Part shown: positions 55,978-64,000 of the stretch, in pieces
How positions within the stretch are numbered: the stretch's first letter is position 1
Layout: every line of letters starts with the position of its first letter
Source of the DNA: Cupriavidus yeoncheonensis
Lineage (GTDB): Bacteria; Pseudomonadota; Gammaproteobacteria; Burkholderiales; Burkholderiaceae
Length of the DNA: 64,000 bases
Direction of reading: 5' to 3'
NCBI RefSeq assembly: GCF_905397275.1
Contig: NZ_CAJPUY010000005.1
Coordinates: 62,001 to 126,000 of the forward strand
Notes under the pieces: model-generated
What the model saw: only the letters and a program-made list of their open reading frames with translations
The model's database searches: none
Told to the model about the DNA's origin: nothing
Made by a program: the position numbers and the translations under genes

Positions 55978-56907
55978 ATGCACGAGAAGTATCAGCGCCT
56001 GATCGACTACTGCAAGTCCCTCCCACCGACGCCCACCGCGGTCGCCCATCCTTGCGACCGGAGTTCGCTGGAGGGGGCGGTGGAGGCGGCGCGGCTGGGT
56101 CTGATCGCGCCTATCCTGGTCGGGCCCCGCGATCGCATCGAAGAGGCCGCCCGCGCCAGTGGTATCGAAATCGGCCAGTATCCGCTGGTCGATGCCGAGC
56201 ACAGCCATGCCGCCGCTGCCGCCGCAGTGCGGCTGGTTCGCGAAGGCAAGGCCGAGGCCCTGATGAAGGGCAGCCTGCATACCGATGAACTGATGGGGGC
56301 CGTGGTCAGGGGCGACAGCGGCCTGCGCACGGCCCGGCGGATCAGCCACTGCTTCGTGATGGATGTGCCCGGCCACGAGGACGCATTGATCATTACTGAC
56401 GCTGCGGTCAACATCGCGCCGACGCTGGAGGAAAAGGCGGATATCCTCCAGAACGCCATCGACCTGGCGCATGCACTTCAGGTCAAGGACGTACGGGTGG
56501 CGATCCTGTCGGCCATGGAAACGGTCAATACCAAGGTACCGTCCACCATCGACGCGGCCGCGCTGTGCAAGATGGTCGACCGGCACCAGATCACCGGTGC
56601 GGTGGTCGACGGCCCGCTTGCGCTGGACAACGCCATCAACCTGGACGCCGCGCGTATCAAGAAGATCGACTCGCCGGTGGCCGGGCGCGCCAACGTGCTG
56701 CTGGTACCGGACCTGGATGCCGGCAATATGCTCGCAAAGAGCCTGACATTCCTGGCCGGCGCCGATGCCGCAGGCATCGTGCTGGGGGCGCGGGTGCCCA
56801 TCATCCTGACCAGCCGCGCGGATGCCGTCATGACGCGCCTCGCGTCATGTGCGGTGGCGGCGCTGGTGGCGAAGGCGCGCCGGGACTCCGGCCAGGTACA
56901 GGGGTGA
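55978..56907 (+). CDS. pta: Phosphate acetyl/butyryltransferase
   Basis: A 309-residue Pta/Ptb-type enzyme without the extra N-terminal domain of long Pta. Features include IAPILVGPRDRIEEAA, EALMKGSLHTDELM, ISHCFVMDVPG, ITDAAVNIAPTLEEKADI and VDGPLALDNAINLDAA. It converts acyl-CoA and phosphate to acyl phosphate. CAGGAG precedes ATG 55978. It lies 58 bp after DUF3141 and four bases before ackA. Whether acetyl or a longer acyl is preferred is uncertain. Confidence 0.92.
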   Translation: MHEKYQRLIDYCKSLPPTPTAVAHPCDRSSLEGAVEAARLGLIAPILVGPRDRIEEAARASGIEIGQYPLVDAEHSHAAAAAAVRLVREGKAEALMKGSLHTDELMGAVVRGDSGLRTARRISHCFVMDVPGHEDALIITDAAVNIAPTLEEKADILQNAIDLAHALQVKDVRVAILSAMETVNTKVPSTIDAAALCKMVDRHQITGAVVDGPLALDNAINLDAARIKKIDSPVAGRANVLLVPDLDAGNMLAKSLTFLAGADAAGIVLGARVPIILTSRADAVMTRLASCAVAALVAKARRDSGQVQG

Positions 56908-56911
56908 TGAC

Positions 56912-58102
56912 ATGGCCGACGTGATCCTTGTGCTGAACGCAGGTTCGTCGAGCCTGAAGTACTGCGCCTACGATGCGCAGGGCGACGCACTCAGACTGGT
57001 CCTGCGGGGCAGTCTCGACGGACTCTACACGTCGCCGAGCTTTCGCGCGTCGGACGCCTCGGGCACGGAAGTCGAGACCAGGCAGTGGGGCGACGGGACC
57101 GAGCTGGGACATGGCGGCGCCGTTGCCTTTCTGGCGGATTTCCTGAGAGGTCATGGGGAAGGCCATACGCTGGTCGGGGTCGGGCACCGCGTGGTGCACG
57201 GCGGGGTACGCTTCGCGCAGCCGGAAAGGGTCAGCGAAGAACTCCTGTCGGAGCTGGATACGCTTTGCCCGCTGGCACCCCTGCACCAGCCGCACAACCT
57301 CAAGCCGATCCGGATTCTCGCCGAACGGCGGCCGGAACTGCCGCAGGTGGCCTGCTTCGACACTGCCTTCCACCGGTCGCAGCCGGAAATCGCCCAGGCC
57401 TTTGCGCTGCCGGCTTCGATGACCGAGCGCGGCATCCGCCGCTATGGCTTTCACGGTCTTTCCTACGAGTACATCGCCAGCGTCCTCCCCGGTATCGACG
57501 CCAGGGCCGCGGCCGGCCGCACCGTGGTGGCCCACCTTGGCAATGGCAGCAGCATGTGCGCACTCGTGGCCGGACGCAGCGTGGCCAGCACCATGGGGTT
57601 CACCGCGGTCGACGGCCTGCCAATGGGCACGCGTTGCGGCAGCCTCGATCCGGGCGTGATCCTGTACCTGATCAGCGAACTGGGCATGGGCGCTCGCGAC
57701 ATCGAGGACCTGGTCTACCGCAAGTCCGGCCTGCTCGGCGTCTCCGGCAAATCGAGCGACATGCGTGTGCTGCTCGCCAGCGACGATGCGCGCGCCCGCC
57801 TTGCCGTAGAGCTGTACACCTACCGCATCGGGCGCGAGCTTGGCTCGCTGGCCGCGGCGGCGCAGGGCCTCGACGCGCTGGTCTTTACCGCGGGGATTGG
57901 CGAACATGCGGCGCCGATCCGGGAGCGCGTTTGCCGCCAGGCGGCCTGGCTGGGAGTAACCGTCGATGCCGCGGCCAATGACAGCGGCGCGACGCGCATC
58001 AGCGAGGCGTCCGGGCAGGTTGGGGTATGGGTGATCCCGACGGATGAAGAACTGATGATTGCCAGGCATACCGGGGCATTGATCGACATCGGGGCGCGCT
58101 GA
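56912..58102 (+). CDS. ackA: Acetate kinase
   Basis: A 396-residue ASKHA-family kinase. Motifs are VLNAGSSSLKY (N-terminal phosphate loop), GHRVVHGG, CFDTAFH, RRYGFHGLSYEYI, VAHLGNGSSMCA and FTAGIGEHAAPIRE. It forms ATP and acetate from acetyl phosphate, or the reverse. It lies four bases after pta, so the two form a coupled pair. Confidence 0.95.
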   Translation: MADVILVLNAGSSSLKYCAYDAQGDALRLVLRGSLDGLYTSPSFRASDASGTEVETRQWGDGTELGHGGAVAFLADFLRGHGEGHTLVGVGHRVVHGGVRFAQPERVSEELLSELDTLCPLAPLHQPHNLKPIRILAERRPELPQVACFDTAFHRSQPEIAQAFALPASMTERGIRRYGFHGLSYEYIASVLPGIDARAAAGRTVVAHLGNGSSMCALVAGRSVASTMGFTAVDGLPMGTRCGSLDPGVILYLISELGMGARDIEDLVYRKSGLLGVSGKSSDMRVLLASDDARARLAVELYTYRIGRELGSLAAAAQGLDALVFTAGIGEHAAPIRERVCRQAAWLGVTVDAAANDSGATRISEASGQVGVWVIPTDEELMIARHTGALIDIGAR

Positions 58103-58352
58103 AGCCCGTCTCGAACGAGCATGCGGTGCGCATCGCAGTGCAAAGGGCAACGCTGGTGGGTGCCGAACATGTGCCGGCGATGGCCCACGAGGATCTCCGG
58201 TTGCACTGTGCTTTAGACGATCATCCCCCGTCACACTGACCTCGGGTCGGGAAGCCGCGCAAGCCCTGCCCGAACGGGTCAAGGATGGCGTGAAAGCCGC
58301 TGCCGTCTCGACTCGCGCCGGAGCGACATGCAGTTGCTACACTGGGGTAATT

Positions 58353-58676
58353 ATGCGAGAACTCCTTTTTCGCACCCTGCTGTACCGCTACTTCTTCTTT
58401 GACTGGCTGTACAAGGACGCCAGCAGGGGCAATCTGCTGGAACGCTCCGCCGCCTGGCGCTTCAACCAGATGCACGCGCACTGGCTGCTGACGTATATGC
58501 GGCGCTGGCTCGGGTGCGGGCTGATTTTCTTTGGCATGGGTGGCGCGGCCGAGCTGATGCTGAGCGCCCCCGGCCTGTCGGCGCTCTTCTATGTGCCCGG
58601 CGTGCTCATCGTGCCGGTCAATGTCGTGATCGGTGTGCTCTGGCTCGGGCTGAAAACACTGCCCGGTCCGCTGTGA
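58353..58676 (+). CDS. Small membrane protein, unknown
   Basis: A 107-residue protein starting MRELLFRTLLYRYFFFDWL, with two hydrophobic segments (CGLIFFGMGGAAELML and ALFYVPGVLIVPVNVVIGVLWLGL). GGGG lies just upstream of ATG 58353. The N-terminal 20 residues are very aromatic. It stands alone after the acetate operon. No family recognised. Confidence 0.6.
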   Translation: MRELLFRTLLYRYFFFDWLYKDASRGNLLERSAAWRFNQMHAHWLLTYMRRWLGCGLIFFGMGGAAELMLSAPGLSALFYVPGVLIVPVNVVIGVLWLGLKTLPGPL

Positions 58677-59206
58677 GTCGCAGTCCGCGTCTCCACTTCA
58701 TCCATGTGATCCCCACCCGATAGCGCGCGAAAGATCGCTGTCATGAAATGTCAAGCCTGCCGCAGGCAATGCAAAGCGCATTCCCGGGCGCCAGCCTACA
58801 TTGATGGCGTAGCAAGCAACGTGGCCTGGATCTTCCCCGGTCGATCAGATGGTCGACTCTCGCCAGGCGCTCCGGTGGAGACCCGATCATGCGCAATTCC
58901 CTCGCCGCGGCCAGTCAGGCTTTGTCCGCGCTGACCGTCAGGATCACCAGCCGTCTGCGCCGGTTTCTTCGACAGCCGGCTGGCAACGCAACAAGGCGGG
59001 GGCCGAAGGCTCCGCGCCTTGAGACGCGAGCACCGCAGACCGATCGGGAGTTTGCCGAGGCCACCATCCGCTCTTGCCGGACGCTCTGGTAGCCGCACGG
59101 CATTGCCGCCACACAGAGCCATGCCGGGAAGTCAGCGTCCGCAATCCCAGCCAGAAGCCTCCCGCAAGGACAGGCTGCCCCACACCGATGCACCGGAGAG
59201 ACAGCC
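58677..59206. other. Mostly gene-free region upstream of YeiH-type gene
   Basis: About 530 bp. Apart from a doubtful 67-residue frame (58889-59092) nothing is seen. The permease ribosome site (GGAGAGAC) is at its end. Confidence 0.45.
58889..59092 (+). CDS. Possible small basic protein, 67 residues
   Basis: ATG 58889 follows GGAG nine bases upstream. The product is Arg-rich (SALTVRITSRLRRFLRQPAG) with an amphipathic N-terminal helix. There is no recognisable family, and an opposing frame overlaps it, so this may be chance. Confidence 0.25.
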   Translation: MRNSLAAASQALSALTVRITSRLRRFLRQPAGNATRRGPKAPRLETRAPQTDREFAEATIRSCRTLW

Positions 59207-60235
59207 ATGTCCGTAAAATTTCTGAACCCGACTTTGTTGGCCACGTTCCGCGGCTATCTGCCCGGCATGGTCATCAGCGCGGTCGTGACCGTCGCGGCCA
59301 TGTCGCTTGCCGACCATTACCACGCACCCGTGATGCTGTTTGCGTTGCTGCTGGGCATGGCGCTGAACTTCCTGTCCAAGGAACCGTCGAGCGCCTCCGG
59401 CATTGACTTCAGCGCCAAGCAGGTGCTTCGGCTGGGCGTGGCCTTGCTGGGCCTGCGTATTACTGCGTCGCAGGTCGCCGCGCTCGGCTGGCACTCCGTT
59501 GCCATGGTCGTGCTCGCGGTGGGACTGACCATCCTGTGCGGCATCGTGCTGGCGCGGCTGATGGGATTCCAGACATTCTTCGGCTTGCTCACCGGCGGGG
59601 CCGTCGCCATCTGCGGCGCTTCGGCGGCGCTGGCCCTGGCCGCAGCCATGCCGCAGCATCCCTTGAAGGAGCGCGCGACGCTGTTCACGGTGATCTCGGT
59701 CAGCACGCTGTCGACGATGGCGATGGTGCTTTACCCGATGATCGCGCAACTGCTGGCGCTGCCGCCGTTGCAGGCCGGAGCCTTTATCGGCGGGACGATC
59801 CATGACGTGGCGCAGGTCGTGGGGGCCGGTTACAGCATCTCGCACGAAGCCGGCGATGCGGCCACGCTGATCAAGCTGATGCGCGTGGCCATGCTGCTGC
59901 CCGTGATCGCATTGGCCGCATGGCTGTCGCAACGGCACCAGCGGGCACAAGGCGAAGCCGGTACGGGGACGCGTCCGCCGTTGCTGCCGTGGTTTGCCGT
60001 GGCGTTTGCGGTGCTGGTGGCGATCAACAGCACCGGCTGGTTGCCGGCATCACTGGTCAAGGCGGGACAGTTCGCCTCGCAGTGGTGCCTGGTCATGGCC
60101 ATGGTCGCCATCGGCATGAAGACGCACCTCAAGGACATCCTGTCCGTGGGCTGGAAGCCGGTAGCGCTGATGGTGCTGGAGACGCTGTTCCTGGCTGTCC
60201 TGTTCTACGGCATGCTGGTCGTGATGCGGTTCTAG
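59207..60235 (+). CDS. YeiH/UPF0324-type membrane protein (putative sulfate exporter family)
   Basis: A 342-residue protein with about ten membrane segments. Family blocks are HAPVMLFALLLGMALNFLS, GIDFSAKQVLRLGVALLGLRIT, GGAVAICGASAALALAAAMP, GGTIHDVAQVVGAGYSIS and VAIGMKTHLKDILSVGWKPV. Members are linked to anion or sulfonate export, often regulated by a LysR protein, but none is adjacent. GGAGAGA precedes ATG 59207. Confidence 0.88.
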   Translation: MSVKFLNPTLLATFRGYLPGMVISAVVTVAAMSLADHYHAPVMLFALLLGMALNFLSKEPSSASGIDFSAKQVLRLGVALLGLRITASQVAALGWHSVAMVVLAVGLTILCGIVLARLMGFQTFFGLLTGGAVAICGASAALALAAAMPQHPLKERATLFTVISVSTLSTMAMVLYPMIAQLLALPPLQAGAFIGGTIHDVAQVVGAGYSISHEAGDAATLIKLMRVAMLLPVIALAAWLSQRHQRAQGEAGTGTRPPLLPWFAVAFAVLVAINSTGWLPASLVKAGQFASQWCLVMAMVAIGMKTHLKDILSVGWKPVALMVLETLFLAVLFYGMLVVMRF

Positions 60236-60241
60236 TGTCCT

Positions 60242-60266
60242 CGCGGCGCCGGTGACTGGCGCCGCG
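60242..60266. terminator. Hairpin between convergent genes
   Basis: CGCGGCGCC and GGCGCCGCG form a perfect 9-bp stem around GGTGACT, in the 40-bp gap between the YeiH-type gene and the truncated porin. No T-run on either side. Confidence 0.45.
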
Positions 60267-60275
60267 CAGGCGTCA

Positions 60276-60980
60276 TCAGAACCGGTGCCGCAGCCCGATC
60301 ACCGCGCCGAACTGGCTCTCCCTTGCGCCGACCTGCTCGGTCGGCCCCGACAACGCGGTCGCATACGGATTCAGTGACGGCCCGAAGCCCGTCAGTCCCA
60401 TGGCCGGGCCGTTGCGGCTCCTGGCGAATCCCAGCACGGTATAGACATCGGTGCGCTTGGAATAGGCATAGGACCCGGTCAGCATGAAGCTGTAGGGATC
60501 GCCTGAACTGCCGCTGGCATCGTTGTAGTAGGCCGCGCCGCCCAGCTGTATCAAGGGCGTGACCTGGTACTGCAGGCCAAGCCAGTACAGATTGCTGCGC
60601 AGCGCGATCGTGCTGAAGCTGTCATAGGACCAGCGATAGCCGGCAACGGCCCTGGCCGGACCCAGCGCATAGGCCGCGCCGACGCTGGCGCGGTTGGCCT
60701 GGCTCGTGTTGCCGACATCGGCATAGGCCCCGCTTTCCATCGCGACGAAGGCCTTCAGGCCGGTGCCGGGTTCCTTGCCATCGCGCAGTCCCCAACGCGT
60801 CGACGACAGGTCGCTGGAGTACTCGCGCATGACGTAATGGCTGCCCGTGCCGGTGGCGGGCATATTGGCGACATGTTCCACACTGGCATCGAGGATGCCG
60901 TACGGTGTGGTGCTGGCTTGCGCATGCGCGGCGACAGGCAGCACCGATAGTGCGGCCAGGCAGGCTAGGCGGATCTTCAT
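60276..60980 (-). pseudogene. Porin with internal deletion (234 residues)
   Basis: The signal peptide, first strands (TTPYGILDASVEHVAN, STRWGLRDGKEPGTGLKAFVAMESG) and last strands (RAVAGYRWSYDS, NLYWLGLQYQVTPLIQLGGAAYY, the terminal GLRHRF) are intact and in frame. Compared with the 353-residue porin at 51225, roughly its residues 96-227 are missing, joined at GNTSQ-ANRASVG. That removes constriction loop L3 and about six strands. The frame is open, so it might make a smaller barrel, but a decayed pore is likelier. Confidence 0.75.
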
Positions 60981-61175
60981 GTTCGGGCCCCCTCGTCATG
61001 TGGATCGCACGCATCCCTGCAACGGCAGGGGTGCCTGGTGACCACGATCGGGTCACAGGTGCCATGACGCCCAAGTTCGCTTGAGAGGACCGTCTGTTTT
61101 CGCACATGCCACGCGCTTAACTGCGCGCGCATGCCGGAGCCGTCACGCCGCCCCCCGTGTAGCGGCCGGAGGCAG

Positions 61176-61601
61176 TCAGCCCAGGCAGCCCATGCCGTAC
61201 TGCAGCGCCCGCAACGCGTCCGCGTGTTCGCGGTAGCGGTCGGCGTAGCTCCAGTATTCGGTCGTCTGCATGGCGCGCTCGGTCGCGCGCACGCGGTAGT
61301 CGATGACGAGGCACTGGTTCCAGAATGCGTTCTGGGCGCGCAAGTCCATCTCCTCGTCGGCCTGGTTCTGGGCGGCCGCCTGCATGCGCAGGGCCGACAT
61401 TGCGCGGTCGGCCTCCTGGTTCTTCGCGACGCCGGGGACCGTCATCACGTGGGACCGCATGGAACCCGTGACGTTGCGGTAGCCTGCCGGGCAGGACGCC
61501 GACGTGTAGAGCGTTTCGCTCCCGTTCTGGCATTTGGTGACAGCCTGTGCCAGCCCGCTGGCGGCCAGCAGCACCATCATCACGGCAAGTTGTCTGGACA
61601 T
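61176..61601 (-). CDS. Exported hypothetical protein
   Basis: A 141-residue protein with a signal peptide ending AQA (about residue 20). The first mature part, VTKCQNGSETLYTSASCPAGYRNV, resembles short DUF4124-type segments with a cysteine pair. The remainder is a long helix rich in Ala, Gln, Glu and Arg with two more cysteines (WNQCLV, GMGCLG). Probably periplasmic; function unknown. Confidence 0.7.
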   Translation of the reverse strand: MSRQLAVMMVLLAASGLAQAVTKCQNGSETLYTSASCPAGYRNVTGSMRSHVMTVPGVAKNQEADRAMSALRMQAAAQNQADEEMDLRAQNAFWNQCLVIDYRVRATERAMQTTEYWSYADRYREHADALRALQYGMGCLG

Positions 61602-61743
61602 GGCCGTGCCCTCCCGCTAACACCGATGGAATCAATGTAGGCACGGATCGGCCCGGTCGCCAGCAGTTGTCCGCGGCGTCGCGGTGGCCGGCGGGCGGCA
61701 GGCAGTCTTCGGGTCACACCCGGGGGGAAGTGCTGGCCGCAGG

Positions 61744-64000
61744 TCAGCCAGGCGCGCTGCTTGCACCCGGCGCGGTAGTCGCCGGGGCAGCGGGGGGCGG
61801 GGCCGGCAAGGCCGATGGCGCGGGCGCGGTGCCGGCGGTCGAGTCGGTGGTTTCCGCGGGTGCCTGCTCCGGCACGGCCACGACGACTTCGCCGTGGTCG
61901 AGCGCCATGCCGGCGGTGGCGTCGGAGGCGTCCGTGATATTGGCGGCCTGCGCCGGCGGCTGCGGCGTGACGTCGGCTTCCGGCGGCGGCAGCGCCGGGC
62001 GGCGCGGCGCGGGACGCGCGCCGGGTGCTTCCGCTGGGCCCTTGCCGCCAAACAGCCGTGCAAACCACCCGCGTACCTGCGTGGCCAGCGCGCTGAAGAC
62101 GCCGGATTCCTCTTCTGCGGCGAAACGCGCCCGGCCATCGATGATGCGGCCGCGCAGCGAGTGCTGGTAGAAGTCCCCGACGATCGGCAGGGCGCTGTGG
62201 GCGCCCTGTCCCCAGTAGTCGCTGCGCAGCGTGACGCGGCTGTCGTTGAAGCCGACCCACGCGCCGGCCACCAGCTCCGGGTGCATCAGGATGAACCAGC
62301 CGTCGGCATTGTCCTGCGTGGTGCCGGTCTTGCCGGCTACGTCGGCGCGGATGCCGAAGCGCGAGCGGATGCTGGCCCCGGTGCCGCGGTCGATCACGTC
62401 GCGCATCACGTCGAGCAGGGTCTGCGTGGTGGCGGCGGGCAGGGCGCGCTCGGCCCGCGCCGGCTGGAATTCCTGCAGGACCTTGCCGTCGCGGTCCTCG
62501 ATGCGCGTCACCATGGTCGGTGCGATGTATTCGCCCGCATTGGCGATGGTGGCATAGGACGCCACCATTTCCTTGAGCGTCACAGGGCTCGTGCCCAGCG
62601 CCAGGGACGGCACCGTGTCGAGCTTGCTGTCGCGCACGCCCATGGCGCGCGCGAGCCGGGCCACGCGCGACGGCCCGACTTCCTGCATGAGCTGGGCCGT
62701 GATGGTGTTGCGCGAATAGACCAGGCCGTCGCGCAGCGTCATGGCGCGGCCACTCGGGCGGCCTTCGTCGGTCGGGCGCCAGACTTCGCCGCCGGCGAGC
62801 TGGATCTCGACGGGCTGGTCCACCAGTGTGTCGTCGGGCGTCTTGCCCTGCTGGAACGCGGCGCCGTAGACAAAGGGCTTGAACGTGGAGCCCGGCTGGC
62901 GGCGCGCGCTCTGCACATGGTCGAACGCGTCCTGCGTGTAGTCGCGGCTGCCGACCCAGGCGCGGATCTGTCCGGTGCGCGGATCGATGGCGATAAAGCC
63001 TGCCTGGATGCGCGTCTTCTGCTGGCGCAGCGCCTGCATGAAGGCCGGGTTGGCCAGCAGGTGCTTGAGTGCCTCGTCGGCCGGCGTGCCGGCGGCCACG
63101 GCGCTGCGGTACTCGGGCGTTTCACGCACGAAGGCCTGCACCAGGTCCTTGCTGGCCGCCCAGCCGGCGCGCGGCGCCCAGGCGGCATTGGCGATCGACT
63201 GCAGCCGGTTGCCCTGCGCCGTGACAGCCTGCGTGGCGAGCGCCTGCAGGCGCGCGTCGATGGTGGTGTGCACGACCAGGCCATCGGCGTAGATGTCATA
63301 GCCGTTGCGGTCGGCCCAGCCGATCAGCCACTTGCGCAACTGCTGGGCAAAGTGCGGCGCCGGGCCCGGCGGCTCGGTCTGGCGCTCGAAGTCGATGCGC
63401 AGCGGCCGTTTCTTCAGCTGCTCGAAGCGCGCGGCGTCGAGCCGGCCGCGCTTGACCATCTGCGCCAGCACCGTGTTGCGCCGGTCCAGCGCGCGCTCGG
63501 GGTTCAGCACCGGGTTGTAGTAGCTGTTGCCCTTGAGCATGCCGATCAGCGTGGCGCTCTGCAGCACGTCGAGCGAGCGGGCCGACTTGTCGAAGTAGGT
63601 GCGCGCGGCCATCTCGATGCCGTACGCGTTGTACAGGAACGGCACCGTGTTCAGGTAGGTCTCGAGGATCTGTTCCTTGGTGTACAGGGCCTCGATCTTG
63701 AATGCGGTGATCGCCTCCTTGAGCTTGCGCGTCATGGTCGGCGCGCGGCCGATCTCGTCCGGGTAAAGGTTGCGCGCGAGCTGCTGGGTGATGGTGGAAC
63801 CGCCCTGGCGGTCGCCGGAGAAGGTGTGCAGCGCCGCCGAGGCGGTGCGCCGCCAGTCCAGGCCATGGTGCTGGTAGAAGCGGTGGTCTTCGGTGGAGAT
63901 CAGTGCATCAACCACCGCGGGCGAGATCTCCGACAGCTTCACCCACTCGCGATTTGCCCACTTGAAGACGGCCAGTTCCTTGCCGTCGGACGACAGCACC
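61744..64000 (-). CDS. Class A penicillin-binding protein (N-terminus outside window)
   Basis: A bifunctional peptidoglycan synthase, at least 752 residues, running off the right edge. The glycosyltransferase domain has STEDHRFYQHHGLDW and QGGSTITQQLARN. The transpeptidase domain has the acylated Ser in GSTFKPF, then SRNT and AGKTGTT. A Pro/Ala-rich tail of about 110 residues follows. The N-terminal membrane anchor lies outside. It resembles PBP1A-type proteins; the exact class is uncertain. Confidence 0.93.
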   Translation of the reverse strand, partial: VLSSDGKELAVFKWANREWVKLSEISPAVVDALISTEDHRFYQHHGLDWRRTASAALHTFSGDRQGGSTITQQLARNLYPDEIGRAPTMTRKLKEAITAFKIEALYTKEQILETYLNTVPFLYNAYGIEMAARTYFDKSARSLDVLQSATLIGMLKGNSYYNPVLNPERALDRRNTVLAQMVKRGRLDAARFEQLKKRPLRIDFERQTEPPGPAPHFAQQLRKWLIGWADRNGYDIYADGLVVHTTIDARLQALATQAVTAQGNRLQSIANAAWAPRAGWAASKDLVQAFVRETPEYRSAVAAGTPADEALKHLLANPAFMQALRQQKTRIQAGFIAIDPRTGQIRAWVGSRDYTQDAFDHVQSARRQPGSTFKPFVYGAAFQQGKTPDDTLVDQPVEIQLAGGEVWRPTDEGRPSGRAMTLRDGLVYSRNTITAQLMQEVGPSRVARLARAMGVRDSKLDTVPSLALGTSPVTLKEMVASYATIANAGEYIAPTMVTRIEDRDGKVLQEFQPARAERALPAATTQTLLDVMRDVIDRGTGASIRSRFGIRADVAGKTGTTQDNADGWFILMHPELVAGAWVGFNDSRVTLRSDYWGQGAHSALPIVGDFYQHSLRGRIIDGRARFAAEEESGVFSALATQVRGWFARLFGGKGPAEAPGARPAPRRPALPPPEADVTPQPPAQAANITDASDATAGMALDHGEVVVAVPEQAPAETTDSTAGTAPAPSALPAPPPAAPATTAPGASSAPG

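Noticed and set aside
58915..59244. Minus-strand frame opposite the YeiH upstream region
   Set aside because: No ribosome site, cysteine/arginine-rich composition, and it overlaps the permease start.

Overview
The window is high-GC DNA from a beta-proteobacterium of the Burkholderiaceae, most likely Cupriavidus or a close Ralstonia-type relative. The assignment rests on the gene content: a Bug-type solute receptor, Gram-negative trimeric porins ending in HRF, a DUF3141/phosphotransacetylase/acetate kinase operon, polyhydroxybutyrate-type enzymes, and a hopanoid (hpn) locus beside a malonate decarboxylase (mdc) operon. It is inference from protein families; no database search was run. The DNA looks chromosomal, with no transposase, integrase, plasmid or phage gene.

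Layout. 1-5.5 kb: a MarR regulator divergent from a PaaI-type thioesterase; a TetR regulator divergent from a Baeyer-Villiger-type monooxygenase plus alpha/beta hydrolase pair; a small lipoprotein; a Coq4-family protein. 5.5-5.8 kb: a 270-bp structured palindromic element that fills a convergent intergenic gap. 5.8-13 kb: mdcR and mdcA-B-C-D-E-G-H, overlapping genes for malonate decarboxylase and its prosthetic group. 13-19 kb: a secreted protein with four 72-bp repeats, tRNA-Leu(CAG), a 37-residue membrane peptide gene, ilvA behind a leader-peptide attenuator, a TTC38-like protein and a periplasmic FKBP. 18.9-33.2 kb: lipid and hopanoid functions: mlaA, hpnN, hpnM, the ispH-hpnH-hpnI-hpnJ-hpnK-hpnL operon, hpnA, and hpnB with a ferritin-like protein. 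33-39.4 kb: an amino-acid permease and the cyoABCD quinol oxidase operon. 39.5-47.4 kb: an MFS transporter, an EamA exporter with an AraC regulator, a DUF1800/DUF1501 pair, a PXPV-repeat protein and a Bug receptor. 47.6-61.6 kb: a hybrid histidine kinase, a PHB-depolymerase-like esterase, a full-length porin, a YCII protein, the DUF3141-pta-ackA operon, a YeiH-type permease, and a porin missing its middle third. The right edge cuts into a class A penicillin-binding protein.

How the genes work together. The hpn genes decorate the hopanoid side chain (HpnH adds adenosine, HpnI/K/J make the cyclitol ether head) and move the product (HpnN, HpnM, MlaA); IspH in the same operon feeds isoprenoid precursors. 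Squalene-hopene cyclase, HpnC/D/E and HpnG are outside the window. The mdc genes degrade malonate to acetate and CO2, but no malonate transporter is present. DUF3141-Pta-AckA links a PhaC-like fold to acetyl-phosphate metabolism.

Most notable: (1) the 5524-5793 element, which folds as a three-way junction whose two arms keep pairing although their sequences differ; (2) a complete isoleucine-codon attenuator before ilvA; (3) the tandem-repeat secreted protein; (4) a probable CTG start for hpnK; (5) a porin with an in-frame loss of about 130 residues.
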